Shown here: in pieces, positions 1 through 7,305 of the stretch | Layout of the letters: each line of letters begins with the position of its first letter | Numbering within the stretch: position 1 is the first letter of the stretch | NCBI GenBank assembly: GCA_013816615.1 | Contig: JACDED010000030.1 | Span: 1-37,134, forward strand | From: Bacteroidota bacterium | GTDB lineage: Bacteria > Bacteroidota > Bacteroidia > B-17B0 > Aurantibacillaceae | Length of the DNA stretch: 37,134 bases | Reading direction: 5' to 3' | Notes under the pieces: generated by a model | Database searches by the model: none | What the model saw: only the letters and a program-made list of their open reading frames with translations | What the model was told of the DNA's origin: nothing | Made by a program: the position numbers and the translations under genes

Positions 1-969
1 GCCGACCTAACGCCCGTAAGGTTAGGTACAAATGGTGTAACTGCATTAATTAGTATTATGCGCGGTTGCGATAATATGTGCAGCTTTTGTGTAGTGCCAT
101 TTACCAGGGGACGAGAAAGAAGCCGCGACCCTGAAAGTATTGTTGCAGAAGCAAAAGATCTTTTTGAAAAAGGCTACAAAGAAGTTACTTTATTAGGACA
201 GAACGTAGACAGCTATTTATACAGCGGCGGTGGCTTAAAAAAAGAGTTGCTTACTGAAGAACAAAAAAAGGCGGCAACAAATTTTGCTCAGCTGTTAGAA
301 AAAGTTGCTTTGGTTAGTCCTGAATTACGCATTCGTTTTTCTACTTCACATCCAAAAGATATGACGGATGAAGTATTGGAAACAATGGCAAAGTACGAGA
401 ACATTTGCAAATACGTTCACCTACCCGTTCAAAGTGGAAACAGTAAAATTTTAGAAGCTATGAACCGTGGTTATACACGCGAATGGTACTTAAACAGAAT
501 TGATGCGATCAATAGAATTCTGCCGGGATGTGGAATCAGTACAGATATCATTACTGGTTTTTGTGGCGAGACAGAAGAAGATCACGCAGATACTTTAAGC
601 TTATTAAAACAAGTACAATACGATTACGGATTTTTATTTATGTATAGCGAACGTCCGAAAACATTAGCTGAACGTAAATACAAAGATGATGTGCCGGAAG
701 AAATTAAAAGCAGGAGACAAAGCGAGATCGTAGCAATACAACGCGAGAACAGTGCTATTAAAACAAAAGCAGGAGTTGGAAAAGTGCACAAGGTTTTGAT
801 CGAAGGCTTTTCAAAAAAATCAAATGAAATGTTTATGGGAAGAAACACACAAAATACTGTGGTTGTTTTCCCGAAAGAGAATTATAAAAAAGGAGACTAT
901 GTAAATGTGCTGGTTACAACGTGTACGGCATCAACTTTGATTGGTGAGGTTGTAAAGAAGCAGGACTAA
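1..969 (+). CDS. miaB: tRNA-2-methylthio-N6-dimethylallyladenosine synthase MiaB (5' end outside window)
   Basis: Radical-SAM methylthiotransferase that adds the 2-methylthio group to N6-isopentenyl-A37 of tRNAs. The reading frame is open from base 1 and encodes the family segment [20 protein letters not shown], so the Met at base 58 is internal and the true start lies upstream. The radical-SAM cluster CxxxCxxC is encoded at about bases 67-90. It is followed by the [16 protein letters not shown] signature, and by a GQNVDSY motif near base 220. The last 60 or so residues form a TRAM RNA-binding domain (MGRNTQN segment). The N-terminal UPF0004 domain with the second iron-sulfur cluster is missing only because the window starts inside the gene. 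It is the first visible gene of the cluster running to secG. Confidence 0.97.
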   Translation, partial: ADLTPVRLGTNGVTALISIMRGCDNMCSFCVVPFTRGRERSRDPESIVAEAKDLFEKGYKEVTLLGQNVDSYLYSGGGLKKELLTEEQKKAATNFAQLLEKVALVSPELRIRFSTSHPKDMTDEVLETMAKYENICKYVHLPVQSGNSKILEAMNRGYTREWYLNRIDAINRILPGCGISTDIITGFCGETEEDHADTLSLLKQVQYDYGFLFMYSERPKTLAERKYKDDVPEEIKSRRQSEIVAIQRENSAIKTKAGVGKVHKVLIEGFSKKSNEMFMGRNTQNTVVVFPKENYKKGDYVNVLVTTCTASTLIGEVVKKQD

Positions 970-977
970 AGGGACAA

Positions 978-990
978 CAAGATACAAGAC
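978..990 (+). repeat. Left inverted 13-mer flanking the four-helix-bundle gene
   Basis: The sequence CAAGATACAAGAC lies in the 29-nt gap between miaB and the four-helix-bundle gene. It matches the reverse complement of GTCTTGACTCTTG (1388-1400) at 11 of 13 positions. It also matches CAAGACACAAGAC at 9190-9202 in direct orientation at 12 of 13 positions. I infer that these are copies of one dispersed repeat. Confidence 0.5.
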
Positions 991-998
991 TACAAAAT

Positions 999-1379
999 AT
1001 GGTAAAACATAATTTTAAAAAATTAATTATTTGGCAAGACGCAATGACATTGTGCGACTTGATCTATAATTATACAGAGTCTCTTCCTGTTAAAGAAAAA
1101 TATAATTTGATAAATCAACTAGAAAAGTGTGGCGTTTCAATCCCGTCAAATATTGCCGATGGATCGGGAAAGCGAACAAGTAATCATTTTTCTGAATTTT
1201 TAACTACTTCTTTAAGTTCCAGTTACGAAGCGGAAACACAACTTTTAATTTGCCAAAAAAGAAAATATGGCAATGAAGAAGAATTAAACAATTTATTATC
1301 ACAGGTTAATGAATTGCAAAAGAAAATATTCAATTTTAGAGAAACGATTATTAACGGAAAACAAACAATGCTGTCTTGA
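999..1379 (+). CDS. Four-helix-bundle protein, S23 / 23S rRNA intervening-sequence protein family
   Basis: The 126-residue product has the family opening FKKLIIWQDAM, where most relatives read 'FxxLxVWqkAm', and a central SIPSNIADGSGKRTSNHFSEFL segment typical of the family. It is predicted all-helical with no signal peptide or membrane segment. Relatives were first found inside intervening sequences of 23S rRNA genes; others resemble the accessory bAvd protein of diversity-generating retroelements. There is no rRNA, reverse transcriptase or variable repeat here, so neither role can be assigned. The gene interrupts an otherwise standard miaB/sigma-54 activator neighbourhood and is bordered by inverted 13-mers. 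Its stop codon lies within one of them, which suggests it arrived as a small mobile unit. Function is unknown; RNA binding is only a guess from the family. Confidence 0.85.
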   Translation: MVKHNFKKLIIWQDAMTLCDLIYNYTESLPVKEKYNLINQLEKCGVSIPSNIADGSGKRTSNHFSEFLTTSLSSSYEAETQLLICQKRKYGNEEELNNLLSQVNELQKKIFNFRETIINGKQTMLS

Positions 1380-1400
1380 CTCCTGTCGTCTTGACTCTTG
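1373..1400 (-). repeat. Right flanking repeat, two tandem 13-mers
   Basis: GTCTTGACTCCTG (1373-1385) and GTCTTGACTCTTG (1388-1400) are near-identical direct copies two bases apart. Both are inverted relative to the copy at 978-990. The first copy contains the TGA stop of the four-helix-bundle gene. The activator gene starts 10 bases after the second. Confidence 0.5.
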
Positions 1401-1410
1401 AATCTATCAC

Positions 1411-2643
1411 ATGAATACCCAGGATCTAAAACAAAAATTCGGAATAATAGGAAGTAACGCATTGCTTGAAAGAGCTGTGGATATTGCGCGCCAGGTGGCA
1501 CCAACTGATCTTAATGTTGTTATTAATGGCGAGAGCGGAACAGGTAAAGAAGTTTTTCCGCAGATCATTCATCAGAACAGTGCAAGAAAACATGGGCCGT
1601 ATATTGCAGTTAACTGCGGTGCTATACCCGAAGGAACAATTGACAGCGAATTATTCGGACATGAAAAAGGTGCTTTTACCGGCGCAACAGAGGTACGTAA
1701 AGGTTATTTTGAAGTAGCCAACGGTGGCACTATTTTTTTAGATGAAGTTGGTGAGTTACCACTGGCAACGCAGGCAAGATTACTTCGTGTATTAGAAAGC
1801 GGAGAATATATTAAAGTTGGAAGCAGCAAAGTTTTAAAAACAGATGTACGTGTTGTAGCAGCAACAAATATTAATTTTTACCAGGCATTAGAAAAAGAAA
1901 AATTTCGTCCGGATCTTTATTACCGTTTAAACACTGTGCCTATTTATCTTCCGCCATTGCGTGAAAGAAAAGAAGACATTCATTTATTATTCAGAAAATT
2001 TACAAATGATTTTGCGGCAAAATACCGCATGCCTGTAATAAAATTAAATGCTGATGCAGAACAGGTATTGGTAAATTATTTTTGGCCGGGCAATGTTCGT
2101 CAGCTTAAAAATATTGCAGAACAAATTTCTATTATTGAAAAAACCCGTGAAATAAATGCTGAAACCATTTTAAAATATTTACCCCAATACAATTCTAATA
2201 ATGTACCAACCGTTTTAAGAAATGATAATTTTTCTTCGGGAGGTTCTTCATTTGAAAACGCAGATAAAGAAATTATTTTTAAAGTTATGCGCGATACCCG
2301 TGCAGAATTGAATGACCTTAAAAAAGTAGTTTACGATCTGGTTACTGCAGCCAGTGGTAAAGTGAATAAAGATGATGTTCAGATCATGAACAGAATTTAT
2401 AATGGCAACGAATTAAGCAACGATAACAATGGCATGAGCTTTACACCGGTAATTCAATCGGGCAATTCAAACCCACATGTTATTGAAGTGGAGGAAACTT
2501 TATCGTTGCAGGATAAAGAAATTGATATGATCAAAAAAGCGTTGCGTAAACACAAAGGCAAACGTAAATATGCCGCAAAAGAATTAGGCATTAGCGAGAG
2601 AACACTTTACAGAAAAATTAACGAGTACAAAATAGAGGAATAA
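1411..2643 (+). CDS. Sigma-54-dependent transcriptional activator (AAA+, no receiver domain)
   Basis: Enhancer-binding ATPase that remodels RNA polymerase-sigma-54 at -24/-12 promoters. The AAA+ module starts almost at the N-terminus. It has Walker A GESGTGKE at about residues 40-47, the sigma-54-contacting GAFTGA loop at 87-92, Walker B GGTIFLDEVGEL at 105-116, and the sensor region RFRPDLYYRLN. A Fis-type helix-turn-helix ends the protein (about 370-405, KYAAKELGISERTLYRKI). There is no phosphoacceptor receiver, GAF or PAS domain before the ATPase, so input must come from elsewhere or activity is constitutive. In many Bacteroidota this gene lies between miaB and lptE, as here. It ends 2 nt before lptE, implying co-transcription. 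Its target promoters cannot be read from the window. Confidence 0.95.
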   Translation: MNTQDLKQKFGIIGSNALLERAVDIARQVAPTDLNVVINGESGTGKEVFPQIIHQNSARKHGPYIAVNCGAIPEGTIDSELFGHEKGAFTGATEVRKGYFEVANGGTIFLDEVGELPLATQARLLRVLESGEYIKVGSSKVLKTDVRVVAATNINFYQALEKEKFRPDLYYRLNTVPIYLPPLRERKEDIHLLFRKFTNDFAAKYRMPVIKLNADAEQVLVNYFWPGNVRQLKNIAEQISIIEKTREINAETILKYLPQYNSNNVPTVLRNDNFSSGGSSFENADKEIIFKVMRDTRAELNDLKKVVYDLVTAASGKVNKDDVQIMNRIYNGNELSNDNNGMSFTPVIQSGNSNPHVIEVEETLSLQDKEIDMIKKALRKHKGKRKYAAKELGISERTLYRKINEYKIEE

Positions 2644-2645
2644 AC

Positions 2646-3146
2646 TTGCGTTATTTAATTACATATATTTTATTTCTTGCAATTGCACTTAGTGCTTGTA
2701 AAACAAAAATTTCGCTAAGCGGTGCAACCATTCCGCCTGAAGCAAAAACAATTAGTGTTGGCTTTTTTACCAATAATACATCTTTAGGTGCTCCCAGCTT
2801 ATCACAACGCTTTACCGAAAAATTACGCGATGTTGTTTCGCAACAAACAGGATTAACTTTGGTAAAACAAAATGGCGATCTGCAATTTGAAGGATACATT
2901 GCCGATTACAACGTGTCGCCAATTGCGATCTCTGCCGACCAGGCAAGCCAAAACAGGATGACCATTTCGGTAAGTGTAAAGTATATTAATAAGTTTGAAG
3001 AGTCCAAAAATTTTGAACAAACCTTTACACGTTTCCAGGATGTGGCAAGTGATAAGAATATTTCGAGCATTGAACCGGAACTGGTAACAGAAATTTACAG
3101 GCAATTAACCGAAGATATTTTTAATAAAGCTTTTAATAATTGGTAA
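2646..3146 (+). CDS. lptE: LptE-family LPS-assembly lipoprotein
   Basis: A 166-residue outer-membrane lipoprotein, the likely plug partner of LptD in LPS export. A short hydrophobic signal ends in the lipobox LSAC, with Cys18 as the lipidated residue. The rest matches Bacteroidota LptE-family proteins (SGATIPPEAKTISVGFF, then a beta-rich region and a C-terminal helix). The start is TTG at 2646; no ATG is available upstream of the lipobox in this frame, so TTG is forced. It follows the sigma-54 activator by 2 nt and precedes the next gene by 1 nt, so it is translated within an operon. Family assignment is confident; the LptD partnership is inferred from the family. Confidence 0.88.
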   Translation: MRYLITYILFLAIALSACKTKISLSGATIPPEAKTISVGFFTNNTSLGAPSLSQRFTEKLRDVVSQQTGLTLVKQNGDLQFEGYIADYNVSPIAISADQASQNRMTISVSVKYINKFEESKNFEQTFTRFQDVASDKNISSIEPELVTEIYRQLTEDIFNKAFNNW

Positions 3147-3147
3147 C

Positions 3148-4074
3148 ATGCAGGCAGCCGAGCTTTTAAAATATATAAAAAATCCAGCGTTGCTTGATAA
3201 GCAGAGCACAACCCAGTTACAAAAACTGGTGAGTGATTTTCCATATTTTCAAACGGCACATTTATTACTGAGCATGTCTTCAAAAAAATGGGATGCTTCG
3301 GTTTACCAGCAAAGCCTGAAGAAAACCGCGATCGTGGCTACCAACCGTGCACACCTGTTTCATCTTATTCATCAATTAGAAAATAATATTGCTATTGAAG
3401 AAGAAAAGAAAACTTTTGTTGAGGAAAAAGTAATAGAAGAAAAAAACACTAAAGAAGATCAAAAACACGAGCTTGATATTTTAAAAGCAACCGAAGTTAT
3501 TTCTGAAACAAAAAAAGAAGAGGTTGTTACTAAAAAAACAGTAGAGCCTGAAGAGGTTTTTGAAAAAGAAATTAAAAAACAGGTTGTAGAATCTCTGGTA
3601 GAAAAAGAAATTTTAAAAACGCAGGAAATTCTTTATCCCGTAAAAACTGTTGAGCAACCCGAAAATTTTAGCGATTGGTTATTATTCTTAAAGAAAAATA
3701 ACGGCCAATCGTACCAAAATATTGAAGAAAAAGTAAACGAGCAAAAAGGAAAAGATCTTGCGGCTAATAATGAAGAAATTAAAAAGGCAATTTCTAAAAA
3801 AGAAAAAAATAAAGCCTTAATTGATAAAATAATCGATACTAATCCCGGACTTATTAGAAACAAAGAAGAGGCTAAATTTTACAGTCCGGATAATAAGGCA
3901 AAAGAAAGCCTTATTGAGAACGAACACCTTGTAACAGAGACTTTAGCCAAGATCTACGCTTTGCAAGGTAGTGTAAATAAGGCAGTTAGGGCTTATGAAA
4001 TATTAAGTTTGAAATTTCCACAAAAAAGTGCTTACTTTGCATCCCTGATTCAAAAATTAAAGAATAACCAATAA
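3148..4074 (+). CDS. Conserved Bacteroidota protein with charged central region and TPR-like C-terminus
   Basis: A 308-residue protein that is regularly found next to secG in this phylum but has no assigned function. Residues 1-75 form an ordered helical region (AELLKYIKNPALL, then DFPYFQTAHLLL). Residues about 85-160 are extremely rich in Glu and Lys and probably form a coiled coil or disordered linker. The C-terminal 50 residues look like a single tetratricopeptide-like hairpin (TLAKIYALQGSVNKAVRAYE). I see no signal peptide or transmembrane helix, so it is probably cytoplasmic. It begins 1 nt after lptE and ends 11 nt before secG. The charged stretch is low-complexity, so database hits to it should be discounted. 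Confidence 0.75.
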   Translation: MQAAELLKYIKNPALLDKQSTTQLQKLVSDFPYFQTAHLLLSMSSKKWDASVYQQSLKKTAIVATNRAHLFHLIHQLENNIAIEEEKKTFVEEKVIEEKNTKEDQKHELDILKATEVISETKKEEVVTKKTVEPEEVFEKEIKKQVVESLVEKEILKTQEILYPVKTVEQPENFSDWLLFLKKNNGQSYQNIEEKVNEQKGKDLAANNEEIKKAISKKEKNKALIDKIIDTNPGLIRNKEEAKFYSPDNKAKESLIENEHLVTETLAKIYALQGSVNKAVRAYEILSLKFPQKSAYFASLIQKLKNNQ

Positions 4075-4085
4075 AAAAATAAAAC

Positions 4086-4424
4086 ATGATCTTTTCAATT
4101 TTAATTATTATAGTGTGTGTATTACTGATACTAGTGGTGTTGGTTCAAAATTCAAAAGGCGGCGGAATTCAAAGTCAATTTGGTGCTGCCACTCAAATTA
4201 TGGGTGTTAAACGTGGTACTGAATTCATTGAAAAAGCAACCTGGGGTTTAGCTATCGTTTTAATTCTATTAAGCATTTTAATGGCACCAAAAAGTAGCAT
4301 GACTCAACCTTCTGATGAAGAAGGTGGCTCGATCGCTAAAAAGAAAGCACAAAGCGCTGTAGCAATACCTCAGCAACAAACTGCACCGGTGCAACAAACA
4401 CCACCTGTTGATCAACCTAAATAA
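4086..4424 (+). CDS. secG: Preprotein translocase subunit SecG
   Basis: Small accessory subunit of the SecYEG channel in the inner membrane. The N-terminal helix (residues 1-22) runs into the family signature VLVQNSKGGG. A cytoplasmic loop with FGAATQIMGVKRG follows, then a second helix at about residues 52-67. The 112-residue length is longer than minimal SecG because of a Gln/Pro-rich C-terminal tail, common in Bacteroidota. It is the last gene of the miaB cluster and is followed 20 nt later by a strong terminator hairpin. Confidence 0.95.
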   Translation: MIFSILIIIVCVLLILVVLVQNSKGGGIQSQFGAATQIMGVKRGTEFIEKATWGLAIVLILLSILMAPKSSMTQPSDEEGGSIAKKKAQSAVAIPQQQTAPVQQTPPVDQPK

Positions 4425-4444
4425 TTAAGCTTAAAACATATTTT

Positions 4445-4477
4445 AAAAGCCATCCAAAAAGGGTGGCTTTTTTGTTT
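4445..4477 (+). terminator. Rho-independent terminator after secG
   Basis: An 11-bp stem AAAAGCCATCC / GGGTGGCTTTT (4445-4455 and 4461-4471, one G-T pair) with an AAAAA loop is followed by T-rich sequence. It ends the miaB-secG transcription unit; because both ends are A/T-rich it could also act in reverse. Confidence 0.9.
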
Positions 4478-4551
4478 TATAAAAGTTGTGATCTTCATCA
4501 TAATTAAATTAATACTTATTAAATTAGTGGCTTATTAATTCTATTACAATT

Positions 4552-5820
4552 ATGCAGGTTTTTAAATTTGGCGGCGCATCGGTAAAAGATGCAGATTCTG
4601 TAAAAAATGTTGCTTCCATTTTAAAAAAACATGCCAGCGGGCCAACCATTGTTGTTATTTCTGCAATGGGAAAAACAACCAATAAACTTGAACAATTAGT
4701 TAACGCTTATTTTTATAAAGAAGGTGAAGTGCAACCTGTTTTAGATGAATTAAAAACCTATCACCTTTCTATTTTAGAGCAGTTAATTCCAGATAAGAAG
4801 AATACTATTTACAATGATATTGAAAATGTTTTTGTGGAATTATTATGGGCTTTGGAAGAAGAACCATCCTCAACCTACAATCACCATTACGATCAAATGG
4901 TTTCGCAGGGTGAAGTACTGGCAACAAAAATTGTTTCAGGTTATTTGAACGAAACAGGAGTGAAAAATAAATGGGTAGATGCCCGTGGCTTTATTCAAAC
5001 AGATAATTCGTACCGTGAAGGAAAAGTGGATTATGAATTAAGTCAAAAATTAGTACAGACCGATCTGTTACCAATATTAAATTCATCCAATATCGTAATT
5101 ACACAAGGTTTTATTGGTGGTACTTCCGAAAACTTTACAACTACATTAGGTCGCGAGGGAAGTGATTACACAGCAGCCCTACTCGCCTATTTTACCGATG
5201 CAAAAAAAGTAATTATCTGGAAAGATGTACCAGGTGTTTTAAATGCGGATCCAAAATATTTTAAGAACACAAAAAAAATTGATGAGCTTACCTATCATGA
5301 TGCTATTGAATTAACTTATTTCGGCGCGTCTGTTATTCATCCAAAAACAATAAAGCCACTTCAAAATAAAAACATTCCTTTATTCGTAAAATCATTTATT
5401 AAACCTGAAGATGCAGGTACCATTATAAAAGAGAGTGATAAACGCAATAACGTTCCGAGTTATATCTTTAAAACAAATCAAATTCTATTATCCATTCAGC
5501 CAAAAGATTTTAGTTTTATTGCCGAAGAAAATCTAAGCAACATATTTAATTTATTCTCAAAACACAACGTACATGTAAATATGATGCAGAATTCCGCCAT
5601 CAGTTTTAGTGTTTGCATGGATGATGATAACCATAAGCTGGAGCCGCTTTTAAACGAGCTGCAAGAGCACTTTAAAGTACTTTACAACAAGAATGTACAG
5701 TTAATGACCATTCGTAATTACGACCAGGAAACGATCGCTAAATTAAGCGCTGATAAGATCATCATTATTGAACAAAGAAGCCGGAATACTCACCAGATGG
5801 TGATGAAAGAGGAGTCATAA
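4552..5820 (+). CDS. lysC: Aspartate kinase
   Basis: Phosphorylates aspartate in the first step of the aspartate-family pathway to lysine, threonine, methionine and diaminopimelate. The N-terminal amino-acid-kinase domain (about 1-280) opens with the nucleotide-binding FKFGGASV motif. It also contains QGFIGGTSENFTTTLGREGSDY and the late FGASVIHPKTI element. The C-terminal 120 residues are ACT-like, the usual site of feedback control. At 422 residues it is a monofunctional enzyme, not a fusion with homoserine dehydrogenase. It stands alone between the secG terminator and a repeat-bearing convergent gap. Which end product inhibits it cannot be read from sequence, so the symbol is a generic choice. 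Confidence 0.93.
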   Translation: MQVFKFGGASVKDADSVKNVASILKKHASGPTIVVISAMGKTTNKLEQLVNAYFYKEGEVQPVLDELKTYHLSILEQLIPDKKNTIYNDIENVFVELLWALEEEPSSTYNHHYDQMVSQGEVLATKIVSGYLNETGVKNKWVDARGFIQTDNSYREGKVDYELSQKLVQTDLLPILNSSNIVITQGFIGGTSENFTTTLGREGSDYTAALLAYFTDAKKVIIWKDVPGVLNADPKYFKNTKKIDELTYHDAIELTYFGASVIHPKTIKPLQNKNIPLFVKSFIKPEDAGTIIKESDKRNNVPSYIFKTNQILLSIQPKDFSFIAEENLSNIFNLFSKHNVHVNMMQNSAISFSVCMDDDNHKLEPLLNELQEHFKVLYNKNVQLMTIRNYDQETIAKLSADKIIIIEQRSRNTHQMVMKEES

Positions 5821-5822
5821 TT

Positions 5823-5926
5823 CGTCTTTGTGATAGCGAAGCAATCTAACACACAGTTTGGTAACAATTTCATGGCTTGAGATTGCTTCTGCCATTTTTC
5901 TTCAACACAAAATCCTCGCAATGACG
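5823..5926. repeat. Degenerate palindromic intergenic repeat (GAAGCAATCT type)
   Basis: In the 234-nt gap between the convergent aspartate kinase and rsmG genes, the left arm CGTCTTTGTGATAGCGAAGC (continuing to 5847) is mirrored by AGATTGCTTCTGCC (5880-5893) and CCTCGCAATGACG (5914-5926). The outer and inner parts of the right arm are separated by an AT-rich insertion. The rest of the gap holds no ORF I would support. Confidence 0.7.
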
Positions 5927-6020
5927 GAACTTTAACATCAGGAGAAAAACAAAAATAAGCCTTCCCGATAAGGACGATATAGATCAACTATTGATATTTA
6001 GCTTATTATTACCTTAAAAG

Positions 6021-6039
6021 AATCTGTGGAGTCTGTGGC
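6021..6039 (+). repeat. Half copy of the CCACAGATT palindromic repeat
   Basis: AATCTGTGGAGTCTGTGGC resembles the right arm of the palindrome at 19444-19511 (ATCTGTGAAATCTGTGGC). No matching left arm is present in this gap, so it looks like a remnant. Confidence 0.5.
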
Positions 6040-6054
6040 AAAACAGTCGGTAAA

Positions 6055-6678
6055 TCACATCTTATAAAAAACAACCTTTTTGGTGTCAAAAAACTCTTCG
6101 GTAAAGTAATTTTTAAGCTCGTAAAATTTTGCATGATCGTAAAACTTTCCGAACTCTTCTTTCAGATCGCCGCCCTTTAAATACAAGATACCATGAGGCA
6201 TATCATTAAAATTTTCCCTTAAAAATTTATTCTTAACCCATGTATAAAATACGGGAAATTCAGTAACGGCACGACTTACAACAAAGTGAAATTTCTTATC
6301 GATATCCTCTGCCCTGCTATGTATACCTGTAACGTTAGTAAGGCCAAGGCCTTTAGCTACTTCATTAACCACTTTTATTTTTTTACCGATACTATCAACC
6401 AATAAAAAACTACTTTCAGGAAACATAATTGCTAAAGGTATTCCTGGAAAACCACCACCCGTGCCAACATCCATAATTTGAGTGCCGGGCTTAAACTGAA
6501 TTACTTTTGCAATGCCTAAAGAATGTAGTACGTGGCGCTCATACAAAAGATCAATATCTTTTCTTGAGATAACATTTATCTGGTTATTCCACTCAACATA
6601 TAATTTATACAATTGCTCAAACTGTGAGATCTGCTTTGGTGTAAGGTCAGGAAAATATTTTGTAATAATGGAAAACAA
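6055..6678 (-). CDS. rsmG: 16S rRNA (guanine-527-N7)-methyltransferase RsmG
   Basis: SAM-dependent methylation of G527 in the 530 loop of 16S rRNA (formerly GidB). The Rossmann methyltransferase core shows the SAM-binding MDVGTGGGFPGIPLAI motif. It continues with LLVDSIGKKIKVVNEV, and FVVSRAVTEF as the catalytic-side strand. The N-terminal helical region contains the family's VEWNNQINVISRKD. At 207 residues it has the normal family length. It is the last gene of a three-gene minus-strand unit, 3 nt downstream of the ECF sigma factor. No terminator hairpin is obvious beyond it, only repeat sequence. Confidence 0.95.
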   Translation of the reverse strand: MFSIITKYFPDLTPKQISQFEQLYKLYVEWNNQINVISRKDIDLLYERHVLHSLGIAKVIQFKPGTQIMDVGTGGGFPGIPLAIMFPESSFLLVDSIGKKIKVVNEVAKGLGLTNVTGIHSRAEDIDKKFHFVVSRAVTEFPVFYTWVKNKFLRENFNDMPHGILYLKGGDLKEEFGKFYDHAKFYELKNYFTEEFFDTKKVVFYKM

Positions 6679-6681
6679 GCG

Positions 6682-7305
6682 CTAGATCTTTTCGTTCCTG
6701 TTCTTTAATGCATTGAATAAAAGATCGCGTGCGCGGAATAGTTGCGCTTTAATAGTACCAATAGGTAAATTTAAACGTTGCGAGATCTCATCATGGCTCA
6801 TTTCCTGGAAGTAAAAAAGCTCTATCATCTCCTTGTATTTTGGTTTTAAATTATCAACCAAAAGACGCACTAATTCTACTTTTTGTTTACGGATAAAATG
6901 TTCTTCAGGATCTAATGTTGCTGATTTAATATTTCCCGCATGATCTGCGCTTTCATCGTTACCTGATTTATTATCTATAGAAATAGAATATTTTTGTTTT
7001 TTTCTTCTTATAAAATCGATGGCATTGTTACTGGCAATTTTAAATAACCAGGTACTGAATGCAAAATCGGGACTATAATGTTCCAGCTTTTTAAAGGCCC
7101 TTCCAAATGCCTCTATAGTTAAATCCTCAGCATCATCTTTATTGCTGCACATCTTTAACATCATAAAATAAACGCTTTCCCTGTACCGCTGCAATAACTC
7201 GGCATATGCTTTTTGATCGCCTTTATCCAAAGCCAAACGCACAAGCCTGTAATCATAAACAGCTTTAGTGGTAAGATGTTGCTCTTTATTTTCTAATTCG
7301 TCCAC
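6682..7305 (-). CDS. ECF-type RNA polymerase sigma factor
   Basis: A 207-residue sigma-70-family factor with regions 2 and 4 only. Region 2 contains DAEDLTIEAFGRAFKKLEHY and FSTWLFKIASNNAIDFIRRK. Region 4 contains the helix-turn-helix MSHDEISQRLNLPIGTIKAQLFRAR. A charged linker of about 35 residues joins them. It overlaps the upstream glycosyltransferase by 13 nt and precedes rsmG by 3 nt, so the three are co-transcribed. No anti-sigma gene (zinc-binding or FecR-like membrane protein) is adjacent, so how its activity is controlled is not visible. The regulon is unknown. Confidence 0.95.
   Translation of the reverse strand: MDELENKEQHLTTKAVYDYRLVRLALDKGDQKAYAELLQRYRESVYFMMLKMCSNKDDAEDLTIEAFGRAFKKLEHYSPDFAFSTWLFKIASNNAIDFIRRKKQKYSISIDNKSGNDESADHAGNIKSATLDPEEHFIRKQKVELVRLLVDNLKPKYKEMIELFYFQEMSHDEISQRLNLPIGTIKAQLFRARDLLFNALKNRNEKI

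Noticed and set aside
1223-1504. 93-codon minus-strand ORF across the four-helix-bundle gene end and activator start
   Set aside because: It runs antisense to two recognised coding regions and through the repeat; composition is that of a shadow frame.
3400-3640. Lys/Glu-rich stretch as evidence of a specific function
   Set aside because: Low-complexity charged sequence gives spurious similarity to many coiled-coil proteins, so no function was assigned from it.
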